NCBI RefSeq assembly: GCF_020733705.1
Contig: NZ_JAJFZM010000001.1
Span: 124,001 to 188,000, forward strand
Direction: 5' to 3'
Length of the DNA stretch: 64,000 bases
From: Nocardia australiensis
GTDB lineage: Bacteria > Actinomycetota > Actinomycetes > Mycobacteriales > Mycobacteriaceae
Shown here: positions 57,399 to 64,000 of the stretch, piece after piece
Position numbering within the stretch: the stretch's first letter is position 1
How the letters are laid out: each line of letters begins with the position of its first letter
Made by a program: the position numbers and the translations under genes
Notes under the pieces: model-generated
The model's database searches: none
The model's input: the letters and a program-made list of their open reading frames with translations, nothing else
What the model was told of the DNA's origin: nothing

Positions 57399-57996
57399 TC
57401 ACGGCAAATCCGATCGCACCGCGTTGCGGGTCTACATTCCCGCGACCGTCCCGATGCTGCGCGAACTCGTCGCGAACCGGGAGCTGTTTCCGATCGGCGG
57501 CACCGCCTTCGCGGTCACCCCGACACTGCGCGAGGCCTATGCCTCGGGCGACGACGACGAACTTGCCGAGGTCGCGATGGGTGAGTCCGCCCGCGCCTCG
57601 CTGCGCCTACTCGCTGCCGAGCGTGACGATGTCGCCGAATCATCCGAGCCCTCCGAGGGCGGTACCGACCCGGTCGGCGGCACCGAGCCGGGCGCCGCGA
57701 GCCACCGTCCGGTCTACCGGCGCGCGGTGATCGCCGCCGACGTGACCGACGCGAAACTACGCCCAGACCTCGACGACGCCGTGGTGCGGCTGACCGGCCC
57801 GATCACCTACGAACGGATCGCCTCGGTGCACGTCGATCTCGCCGAGGCCGAACCCGAGGTGGCCAAGGCGGTGGATGTGGTCGACGCCGCGGACCTGGGC
57901 GATACCGACGCCGAGTTCGTACTCGGTGACGCCGAAGACCACCAGCTCGCCTGGTACGCCGCGCAGGAACTCCCCTTCCTACTCGATTTGCTGTGA
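57385..57996 (+). CDS. DUF6912-type conserved actinobacterial protein
   Basis: A 203-residue protein starting at GTG 57385, seven bases after GGAGGAG and inside the end of the WS/DGAT gene. It has LRVYIPATVPMLRELVANRELFPIGGTAFAVTP, then VYRRAVIAADV and LAWYAAQELPFLLDLL. The family is conserved in actinobacteria, including M. tuberculosis Rv3231c-like genes next to the desA3 operon. No enzymatic function is known. Confidence 0.75.
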   Translation: MPASDHGKSDRTALRVYIPATVPMLRELVANRELFPIGGTAFAVTPTLREAYASGDDDELAEVAMGESARASLRLLAAERDDVAESSEPSEGGTDPVGGTEPGAASHRPVYRRAVIAADVTDAKLRPDLDDAVVRLTGPITYERIASVHVDLAEAEPEVAKAVDVVDAADLGDTDAEFVLGDAEDHQLAWYAAQELPFLLDLL

Positions 57997-58025
57997 GCCC
58001 TCGCACTCGGCCTCACCACTCCACC

Positions 58026-58047
58026 TAACCTACGATGCCGTAACCTA
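58026..58047 (+). promoter_or_regulatory. inverted-repeat operator upstream of the ferredoxin reductase gene
   Basis: The segment contains CCTACGATGCCGTAACC, that is TAC-n6-GTA, and agrees with 60793-60814 upstream of the second desaturase at about 18 of 22 bases. A TAGCTT box overlaps its 3' end. Confidence 0.65.
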
Positions 58048-58127
58048 GCTTCGAGACGGCTTCGACGACAGCCGCCACAACAGGAAGACGAACGGCATCA
58101 ATGGTCTTGAAAAAAGGGGGATTCTCG

Positions 58128-59258
58128 ATGCGGGGTGTTCGCGAGTGGCTGGAGGCACCAGCCGCTGACGTTGCCGAGCGCGGTGGCCGGCTCAACGTGC
58201 TGCGTGGCGCTGTCGCCCGGGTCACCACCCCGTTGCTGCCAGACGATTACCTCCACCTGGCGAATCCGCTGTGGTCGGCGCGCGAGTTGCGCGGCCGAAT
58301 CGTCGAGGTGCGCAAGGAAACCACGGATTCGGCCACCCTGGTTATCAAACCGGGCTGGGGTTTCGACTGGAAGTATGAGCCGGGTCAATACATCGGCATC
58401 GGCATCCTGATCGACGGCCGCTGGCATTGGCGGTCGTATTCGCTGACCAGCCCACCGAACTGGACCGCCCCCGAGCACGGCGGCAAGCGGCTGATCTCCA
58501 TCGCGGTCAAGGCCATGCCGGAGGGTTTCCTGTCGAGCCACCTTGTCAGCGGCGTCGCCAAAGGCACCATTGTGCGCCTGGCCGCGCCGCAGGGCGGCTT
58601 CGTACTGCCCTACCCGCCGCCGGAGAAGGTGCTGTTCCTCACCGCGGGCAGCGGTATCACGCCGGTCATGTCGATGCTGCGGGCGATGGATCGCCGCGAG
58701 AAGGTGACCGATGTCGTGCACGTGCACTCCGCGCGTACCGCCGACGATGTGATGTTCGGCGCCGAACTGCGGGATCTGCACGATCGGCACCCCAGCTTCT
58801 CCTCACATCTGCAGCTCACCGGCGAACAGGGCAAGTTCTCGCTGGCGAGACTCGACGAGCAATTCCCCGACTGGCGCGAGCGCCAGACCTGGGCGTGCGG
58901 CCCGGCCGCGATGCTCGACGAGATCGAGCACCACTGGCGCGACGCGGGCGTCGCCGACCAGTTGCATATCGAGCGATTCGAGATCGAGCGCTCCGCCGTC
59001 GGTGAGGGCGGCACCGTGACTTTCGGCAAGTCCGGGCGGTCCGCGGAGGTGGACGGCGCGACGAGTCTGCTCGAGGCGGGCGAATCGGCGGGTGTTCAGA
59101 TGCCGTTCGGCTGCCGGATGGGTATCTGCCAAACCTGTGTGGTGACAATAGCTTCCGGCCACACCCGCGATCTGCGCAATGGTGACGAGCGCCGCGAGGG
59201 CGACAAGGTGCAGACCTGTATCTCGGCCGCGGCGGGCGACTGCACACTCGACGTGTGA
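58128..59258 (+). CDS. ferredoxin reductase-type electron donor for desaturases (Rv3230c-like)
   Basis: About 376 aa, with an FAD domain ([12 protein letters not shown]), an NAD(P) domain ([20 protein letters not shown]) and a C-terminal plant-type [2Fe-2S] domain ([13 protein letters not shown], later TCIS). In M. tuberculosis the equivalent Rv3230c passes electrons to DesA3, encoded beside it. ATG at 58128 is seven bases after AAGGGGG; an ATG at 58101 is possible. It is 79 bases before the first desaturase. Confidence 0.92.
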   Translation: MRGVREWLEAPAADVAERGGRLNVLRGAVARVTTPLLPDDYLHLANPLWSARELRGRIVEVRKETTDSATLVIKPGWGFDWKYEPGQYIGIGILIDGRWHWRSYSLTSPPNWTAPEHGGKRLISIAVKAMPEGFLSSHLVSGVAKGTIVRLAAPQGGFVLPYPPPEKVLFLTAGSGITPVMSMLRAMDRREKVTDVVHVHSARTADDVMFGAELRDLHDRHPSFSSHLQLTGEQGKFSLARLDEQFPDWRERQTWACGPAAMLDEIEHHWRDAGVADQLHIERFEIERSAVGEGGTVTFGKSGRSAEVDGATSLLEAGESAGVQMPFGCRMGICQTCVVTIASGHTRDLRNGDERREGDKVQTCISAAAGDCTLDV

Positions 59259-59300
59259 GCACCGGCATCGTGAGCGACCCCGAGGCGTAGGCGTTGCCAG

Positions 59301-59315
59301 GTACCCTCGGGGTAC
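59301..59315 (+). promoter_or_regulatory. short dyad before the first desaturase
   Basis: GTACCC-TCG-GGGTAC is an exact dyad in the reductase-desaturase spacer, 23-37 bases before the GTG start. It could be an operator or a minor hairpin. Confidence 0.4.
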
Positions 59316-59337
59316 AACCCGCAGCGAAAGGACCCCG

Positions 59338-60747
59338 GTGGCCATCACCGACATCAAGGCGTTCGCTCATCTCACCGCGGCGGACATCGAGACGCTGGGG
59401 CAGGAGCTCGATTCGATCCGCCGCTCGGTGGAGCTGTCTCGCGGTGAGCGCGACGCCAAATACATTCGACGCACTATCGCCGCGCAGCGCGCGCTCGAGG
59501 TCGCCGGACGCGCCGCACTCTTCGGCAGCCGCAACCGCTGGGCCTGGCTCGGCGGCACCGCGCTGCTGTCGGTCGCGAAGATCATCGAGAACATGGAACT
59601 CGGACACAACATCAGCCACGGGCAGTGGGACTGGATGAATGACCCGGAAATCCACTCCTCCACCTGGGAGTGGGATCAGACCGGGCCGTCGTCGCAGTGG
59701 CGGCGGGCGCACAACTACTCCCACCACACCTATACCAACGTGCTCGGCAAGGACGAGGATCTCGGCTTCGGCATCCTGCGCATGACCCGCGACGAAGCGT
59801 GGCGGCCAGTGCATCTGGTACAGCCGTTCGCGAATCTGCTGCTGGCTGGGACTTTCGAGTGGGGTATCGCGATCCACGACTGGTCCATCGAGAAGGAACT
59901 CTCGGATCCGCCGCCCTACCGGCTGATATCCGAGCCGGACCGTGAGTTCGGGCGGAAGATCGCACGTCAGGTCGGCAAAGACTTCGTGTTCTATCCCGCG
60001 CTCACCGGCCGGGCCTTCAAATCGACGATGAAGGCGAACGCCACGGCCAACCTGGTGCGCAACCTGTGGGCATACGCCGTGATCTTCTGCGGTCACTTCC
60101 CCGACGGTGCCGAGAAGTTCACCGTAGAACAGTTGAAAGGCGAGACCAGCGGCGAGTGGTATCTGCGGCAGATGCTGGGGAGCGCCAACTTCGAAGCCGG
60201 GCCCGCGATGGCATTCATGAGCGGCAACCTCTGCTACCAGATCGAGCACCATCTGTTCCCCGACCTGCCGAGCAACCGGTACTCGGAGGTCGCGGTGCGG
60301 GTGCGTGAGCTCTGCGACAAGTACGACCTGCCCTACACCACCGGCTCACTCGGCAAGCAGTACCTGCTCGCCTTCCGGACCATCCACAAGCTCGCGCTGC
60401 CGGATCGGTTCCTGCGACGCACCGCCGACGATGCCCCGGAGACATCCTCGGAACGCAAGTTCGCGGGAATCACTCTGCCTTCGCTGCCCAATACCGAACG
60501 CTGGTCGGAGACGTGGGCCGAGACCCATATCCTGCCGGTGGACCCGACGACCGGCCGCAGGTACGGACTGCGCTCCGCGATGCGTGAGGTGAAGGTTGTG
60601 CTGCGAGAGAAGGCACGCCAGGAGAAGGAAGTGCTGCGCGAGGCGAAGGTGGCGTTGCAGGAGAAGGCACGGCAGGAGAAGTCATCGCTGCAACAGAAAG
60701 CCGTGCGCGAGAGGGCAATGCGCCGAATTCGGCGCAATCGCCGCTAG
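59338..60747 (+). CDS. DesA3-type fatty acyl-CoA desaturase with long basic C-terminal tail
   Basis: A 469-residue membrane diiron desaturase with three His boxes: GHNISHGQWDW, HNYSHHTYTN and QIEHHLFPDLP. It inserts a cis double bond into an acyl chain, electrons coming from the reductase encoded before it. The C-terminal 50 residues are unlike the paralogue: EKARQEK is repeated in a Lys/Glu/Arg-rich helical tail ending RRNRR. GTG at 59338 follows AAAGGA at normal spacing. Confidence 0.9.
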   Translation: MAITDIKAFAHLTAADIETLGQELDSIRRSVELSRGERDAKYIRRTIAAQRALEVAGRAALFGSRNRWAWLGGTALLSVAKIIENMELGHNISHGQWDWMNDPEIHSSTWEWDQTGPSSQWRRAHNYSHHTYTNVLGKDEDLGFGILRMTRDEAWRPVHLVQPFANLLLAGTFEWGIAIHDWSIEKELSDPPPYRLISEPDREFGRKIARQVGKDFVFYPALTGRAFKSTMKANATANLVRNLWAYAVIFCGHFPDGAEKFTVEQLKGETSGEWYLRQMLGSANFEAGPAMAFMSGNLCYQIEHHLFPDLPSNRYSEVAVRVRELCDKYDLPYTTGSLGKQYLLAFRTIHKLALPDRFLRRTADDAPETSSERKFAGITLPSLPNTERWSETWAETHILPVDPTTGRRYGLRSAMREVKVVLREKARQEKEVLREAKVALQEKARQEKSSLQQKAVRERAMRRIRRNRR

Positions 60748-60792
60748 CATGCTCCGATCATGATCGCAATGGGGGATTTGCCACACTCTCCA

Positions 60793-60825
60793 TAACCTAC
60801 GGTCTCGTAACTTACGGTACTGTAA
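60793..60825 (+). promoter_or_regulatory. twin inverted-repeat operator at the second desaturase promoter
   Basis: Two dyads of the form TAC-n6-GTA start at 60798 and 60813, 15 bases apart. The second, TTACGGTACTGTAA (60812-60825), contains TACTGT, a -10-like box ending seven bases before the ATG at 60831. The mRNA is probably leaderless and repressible. Confidence 0.7.
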
Positions 60826-60830
60826 CCGCC

Positions 60831-62090
60831 ATGGCAATCTCGGATGTCAAGGAATACGCCCATCTCACCGAAGCCGACGTGGAAGCACTCGGCGCGGAGT
60901 TCGACGCGATTCGGCGCGATATCGAATCCTCGCGCGGCCAGCGCGACGCGCAGTACATCCGTAACGTCATTCGACTGCAGCGCGCACTCGAGATCAGTGG
61001 CCGCGCCGTACTTTTCGTCAGCTTCCTGCCGCCGGCCTGGCTGGCCGGCGTAGCCCTACTCGGCACGGCCAAGATCATCGAGAACATGGAGATCGGGCAC
61101 AACGTCATGCACGGGCAGTGGGACTGGATGAACGATCCCGAGGTCCACTCGAGCTCCTGGGAATGGGATAACACCGGCCCGTCCAAGCATTGGAAGCAGA
61201 CGCACAATTATCTGCACCACAAGTACACCAATGTGCTCGGTATGGACGACGATATCGGCTACGGACTGCTGCGCGTTACCCGTGACCAGCGCTGGAAACC
61301 GTTCAACATCGGCAATCCCGCCTACAACCTGCTGCTGCAGCTGTTCTTCGAGTACGGCGTCGCGGTCCAGCATCTCGAGCTGGGCAAGGTCGGGCGCTAC
61401 AAGCCGGGCTCACCGCAGCGTGCCGAGTTCGAGGTGAAGCGCAACGAGGTACTGCTGAAAGTCGGCAAGCAGGCGGGCAAGGACTACGTGCTTTTCCCGC
61501 TGCTGACGGGGCCCGCGTTCTTCTCGACACTGACCGCGAATATTGCCGCGAATATAGTCCGCAACGTCTGGACCAATGCGGTGATCTTCTGCGGGCACTT
61601 CCCCGACGGTGCGGAGAAATTCACCAAGGCCGATATCGATGGCGAATCCAGGGGCCAGTGGTACCTGCGCCAGATGCTCGGCAGCGCCAATATCTCCGGC
61701 GGCCCGGTCACGCACTTCATGACCGGCAACCTGAGCCATCAGATCGAACACCACCTGTTCCCGGACCTGCCGAGCAACCGGTACCGCGACATCGCGGTGC
61801 GGGTGCGCGCATTGGCCGAGAAGTACGATCTGCCCTACACCACAGGTGCGCTGCCGGTGCAGTACTTCAAGGCGTGGCGCACCATCCTCAAGCTGTCGCT
61901 GCCCAACAAGTATCTGCGCGCCACCGCCGACGACGCCCCCGAGACCGCCTCGGAGCGCAAGTTCGGCGGCGACGCCTACCCGACGGTCGACCCGGTCACC
62001 GGCAGACGCCGCGGCCTGCGCAGCGCGCTGGCCAAGGGCAGGCTCCCCCGTCGCCTCGCCGGATCCCTGGCGAGCCGGCGCCCGAGCTGA
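60831..62090 (+). CDS. desA3: DesA3-type fatty acyl-CoA desaturase, tandem paralogue
   Basis: A 419-residue desaturase closely related to the preceding gene but without its tail. His boxes: GHNVMHGQWDW, THNYLHHKYTN and SHQIEHHLFPDLP. Membrane helices surround these boxes. It starts at an ATG with no ribosome-binding site and a -10-like box just upstream. In mycobacteria DesA3 makes oleoyl-CoA from stearoyl-CoA; which of the two copies here is the true counterpart is not clear. Confidence 0.9.
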   Translation: MAISDVKEYAHLTEADVEALGAEFDAIRRDIESSRGQRDAQYIRNVIRLQRALEISGRAVLFVSFLPPAWLAGVALLGTAKIIENMEIGHNVMHGQWDWMNDPEVHSSSWEWDNTGPSKHWKQTHNYLHHKYTNVLGMDDDIGYGLLRVTRDQRWKPFNIGNPAYNLLLQLFFEYGVAVQHLELGKVGRYKPGSPQRAEFEVKRNEVLLKVGKQAGKDYVLFPLLTGPAFFSTLTANIAANIVRNVWTNAVIFCGHFPDGAEKFTKADIDGESRGQWYLRQMLGSANISGGPVTHFMTGNLSHQIEHHLFPDLPSNRYRDIAVRVRALAEKYDLPYTTGALPVQYFKAWRTILKLSLPNKYLRATADDAPETASERKFGGDAYPTVDPVTGRRRGLRSALAKGRLPRRLAGSLASRRPS

Positions 62091-62134
62091 CTCCTGGTCG
62101 GTTCCCCCCGTGCGGCTACTGGTTGACTGAGCGG

Positions 62135-62770
62135 ATGTGTGCTGCCGAACTGAGTGTTTACGAAGCGATCCGAATGCGGCGCGACGTGCGCGCCGAGTTC
62201 ACCGGCGACGCCATCGACGAGGACACGCTGTTACGCATCCTCGAGGCCGCCCATTGCGCGCCGAGCGTTGGTAACTCGCAACCCTGGGATTTCGTCGTCG
62301 TCAGGGAGCCCGCCACCCTGCGCACATTCGCCGATCATGTGGCGGCCAAGCGAACCGAATTCCGCGACGGACTGCCGCCGGAGCGGGCCGCGACGTTCGA
62401 GCCGATCAAGATCGAGGGCATTACCGAGAGCGGCACCGCGATCGTGGTCACCTACAACCACGACCGTGGTGGTCCGCAGGTTCTCGGCCGTGCCAGCGTG
62501 CCCGAAACCGGTATCTACTCAACGGTTCTGGCGATCCAGAACCTCTGGCTCGCCGCGACCGCCGAGCAGGTCGGCGTCGGCTGGGTGTCGTTCTATGAGA
62601 CCGACTTCCTCGCCGAGCTGGTCGGGCTCCCTGATGGCATCCGCCCCGTCGCCTGGCTGTGTATCGGACCGGTCGACGAATTCCAGCGGGTTCCCGATCT
62701 GGAACGGTTCGGCTGGCGCACCGGGCGACCACTCAGCGATGCCATCCACCACGAGCGATATCAAGCCTGA
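62135..62770 (+). CDS. bluB: 5,6-dimethylbenzimidazole synthase-like nitroreductase
   Basis: A 211-residue flavin-dependent nitroreductase-fold protein. VYEAIRMRRDVRAEF, APSVGNSQPWDFVVV and the C-terminal GPVDEFQRVPDLERFGWRTGRPLSDAIHHERY are close to BluB, which splits FMN to make the lower ligand of cobalamin. Other nitroreductases cannot be excluded. ATG at 62135 follows a spaced GAG sequence. It lies between the desaturases and hpf and is not cobalamin-linked by neighbours. Confidence 0.8.
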   Translation: MCAAELSVYEAIRMRRDVRAEFTGDAIDEDTLLRILEAAHCAPSVGNSQPWDFVVVREPATLRTFADHVAAKRTEFRDGLPPERAATFEPIKIEGITESGTAIVVTYNHDRGGPQVLGRASVPETGIYSTVLAIQNLWLAATAEQVGVGWVSFYETDFLAELVGLPDGIRPVAWLCIGPVDEFQRVPDLERFGWRTGRPLSDAIHHERYQA

Positions 62771-62949
62771 CCGCCAACATCAATCACGATGTCCGCATGG
62801 CACCTCGGTTCGATCAGACTCGTTCCAGCACCGCCAACGCGCCGATACCGCCCGCAGCGCCAACTTTTCGATACTGGTGCCCCCGCGGACCAGGCCGTCC
62901 CGTGTGATCTCCGTGCCCTCGGGTGGCCAGCGCCGAGATTCGACAGAAA

Positions 62950-62983
62950 AACCCGGCCGACGCGATCGGGCACCGGCCGGGTT
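62950..62983 (-). terminator. terminator of the hpf gene
   Basis: AACCCGGCCG (62950-62959) pairs with CGGCCGGGTT (62974-62983). On the minus strand, the hpf strand, the stem is followed by TTTTT. Confidence 0.8.
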
Positions 62984-62993
62984 AGACATATTC

Positions 62994-63746
62994 CTACGCG
63001 AGCCGAATCAGGCCGTAATCGAAAGCGTGACGACGGTAGACAACCGACGGCCGGTCGGTCTCCTGATCCTGGAACAGGAAGAAGTCGTGACCGACCAGTT
63101 CCATCTGGTACAGGGCGTCATCAACGGACATCGGGGTCGCGGTGTGCACCTTGGTACGGACAATGTGTCCGGGACCGGCCGCGTAATCCAATGCCTCCGA
63201 CTCGGGAGAACGGCCATTGTCACTGTCGGGATGATCGTGTGCCTCGACCGTGCCGTTGGCCTGAACGAACAGGGAGTCGTCGGTCAAGTCGGCGGTGGCT
63301 TGGGCAACCGATACCGGCGTTTTGTCCCCATAGTGCACCCGGCGCCGATCCTTGGTGCGACGCAGCCGACTCTCCAGCTTCGCGGTCACGGACTCCAACG
63401 CCGCGTAGAAGCTGTCCGCGCATGCCTCGGCCCGGACGATCGGGCCCTTGCCGCGCGCGGTGATCTCCACCCGCTGGCAGCTTTTGCGCTGGCGGCGGTT
63501 GCGTTCGTGGAACAGCTCTACATCGAAGAGGAAGATCGACGGATCGAAGCGTTCGAGTCGGGAGAGTTTCTCCGCGACATAGATTCGGAAGTGATCAGGT
63601 ACCTCGACGTTGCGACCTTTCACAACGACGTCCGCACCGGTGATCCTTGGTTCGTCCGTCGGGGGTTGCTCTGTCGGCTCGAGGGCGCCGGAATCCAGCA
63701 CCAGAGAATCGGCATCTTTCACTGAAGGTCGTGAAGAAGTCGTCAC
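62994..63746 (-). CDS. hpf: long-form ribosome hibernation promoting factor
   Basis: A 250-residue HPF. The S30AE domain (about residues 35-140) has VVVKGRNVEVPDHFRIYVAEKLSRLERF and ESVTAKLESRLRRTKDRRRVHYGD. The C-terminal dimerisation domain is IVRTKVHTATPMSVDDALYQMELVGHDFFLFQDQETDRPSVVYRRHAFDYGLIRLA. It forms inactive 100S ribosomes or stabilises 70S in stasis. GTG at 63746 lies five bases after GGAGG. Rv3241c adjoins secA1 in M. tuberculosis, but here six genes separate them. Confidence 0.93.
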   Translation of the reverse strand: MTTSSRPSVKDADSLVLDSGALEPTEQPPTDEPRITGADVVVKGRNVEVPDHFRIYVAEKLSRLERFDPSIFLFDVELFHERNRRQRKSCQRVEITARGKGPIVRAEACADSFYAALESVTAKLESRLRRTKDRRRVHYGDKTPVSVAQATADLTDDSLFVQANGTVEAHDHPDSDNGRSPESEALDYAAGPGHIVRTKVHTATPMSVDDALYQMELVGHDFFLFQDQETDRPSVVYRRHAFDYGLIRLA

Positions 63747-64000
63747 GCGTACCTCCGAGATATGGCCGCACGGACCGATGCGCGTGCGGCGGGATTGAGC
63801 TGTGCCGATCGAACAATCTCTCGGCACACGGTGTCCGAGGCGCCACCTCCAAACTCTCGGTTCGGGTGTGTGACCGCGACGCTAGTACGCCAACCGGTGG
63901 TCCGCCAGTATTCACGCAAATTTCCCGGCGTCAAGCCGCACACATCACCAACACGGCACGTATACATACTCCGATTCCTGCCAGCGCGCGGACCGATTCG
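63747..64000. other. upstream spacer at the window end
   Basis: No gene is recognised in the last 254 bases. A minus-strand open frame of 74 codons has no family resemblance. It probably contains the hpf promoter. Confidence 0.5.

Overview
The window is high-GC actinobacterial DNA, most likely from Nocardia or a close mycolic-acid-containing relative. The evidence is WhiB1, SigH/RshA, PdtaS, MoeZ, SecA1, an EspG/ESX secretion module, an Ag85-like esterase, DesA3-type desaturases, a WS/DGAT acyltransferase, a DUF222/HNH protein and frequent GTG starts. Gene identities come from reading the translated sequence; no database search was run.

Layout. (1) 0-6.6 kb is accessory: a small basic protein, an unknown 311-aa protein, an XRE/MmyB-like regulator, a truncated narG remnant in an AT-rich neighbourhood, a Tat-exported metallophosphoesterase, a MazF/CcdB-like toxin with its antitoxin (stop and start overlapping in TTGA) and an Ag85-like esterase. 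(2) 6.8-13.6 kb is an assimilatory nitrite operon on the minus strand, narK-nirB-nirD-hemD(winged helix)-cbiX, headed by a well-matched GlnR box. (3) 13.6-17.1 kb holds a CynX-like transporter divergent from a FadR-type regulator, both probably with leaderless mRNAs, and an orphan MprB-like sensor kinase. (4) 17.3-28.5 kb is accessory: espG plus a PPE-like ESX substrate, an MFS transporter, an ADP-ribosylglycohydrolase, a DUF222/HNH protein, a second decayed copy of the ESX-associated module (DUF3558-like lipoprotein plus a helical partner), an XRE/DUF5753 regulator and four plus-strand genes of unknown function. The two ESX loci are partial copies of one module that have lost complementary genes. 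(5) 28.5-63.8 kb is a conserved block that, from memory, follows the M. tuberculosis Rv3205c-Rv3241c neighbourhood: TIGR02569 protein, moeZ, DUF3152 protease-like protein, TetR, DUF3107, ferritin-like protein, rhlE-like helicase, Rv3212-like protein, phosphoglycerate-mutase family, GNAT, membrane protein, diacylglycerol-kinase family, whiB1, pdtaS, biotinyl protein, bL37, rshA-sigH, YbaK, SRAP, ALDH, aroA, rsgA, secA1, WS/DGAT, ferredoxin reductase, two DesA3-like desaturases, bluB and hpf. YceI/XRE and LysR genes are inserted into this order.

Functional links. The nitrite operon couples uptake, reduction and siroheme supply under a predicted nitrogen regulator. sigH has a SigH-type promoter upstream of alternative start codons. 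The reductase and the second desaturase share an inverted-repeat motif and probably form one regulated lipid-desaturation unit. The most unusual observations are the reciprocal decay of the two ESX modules, the narG relic, two genes that appear to use CTG starts, a perfect 30-bp palindrome nested in a larger inverted repeat near moeZ, and the WS/DGAT protein whose active-site HH is HS.
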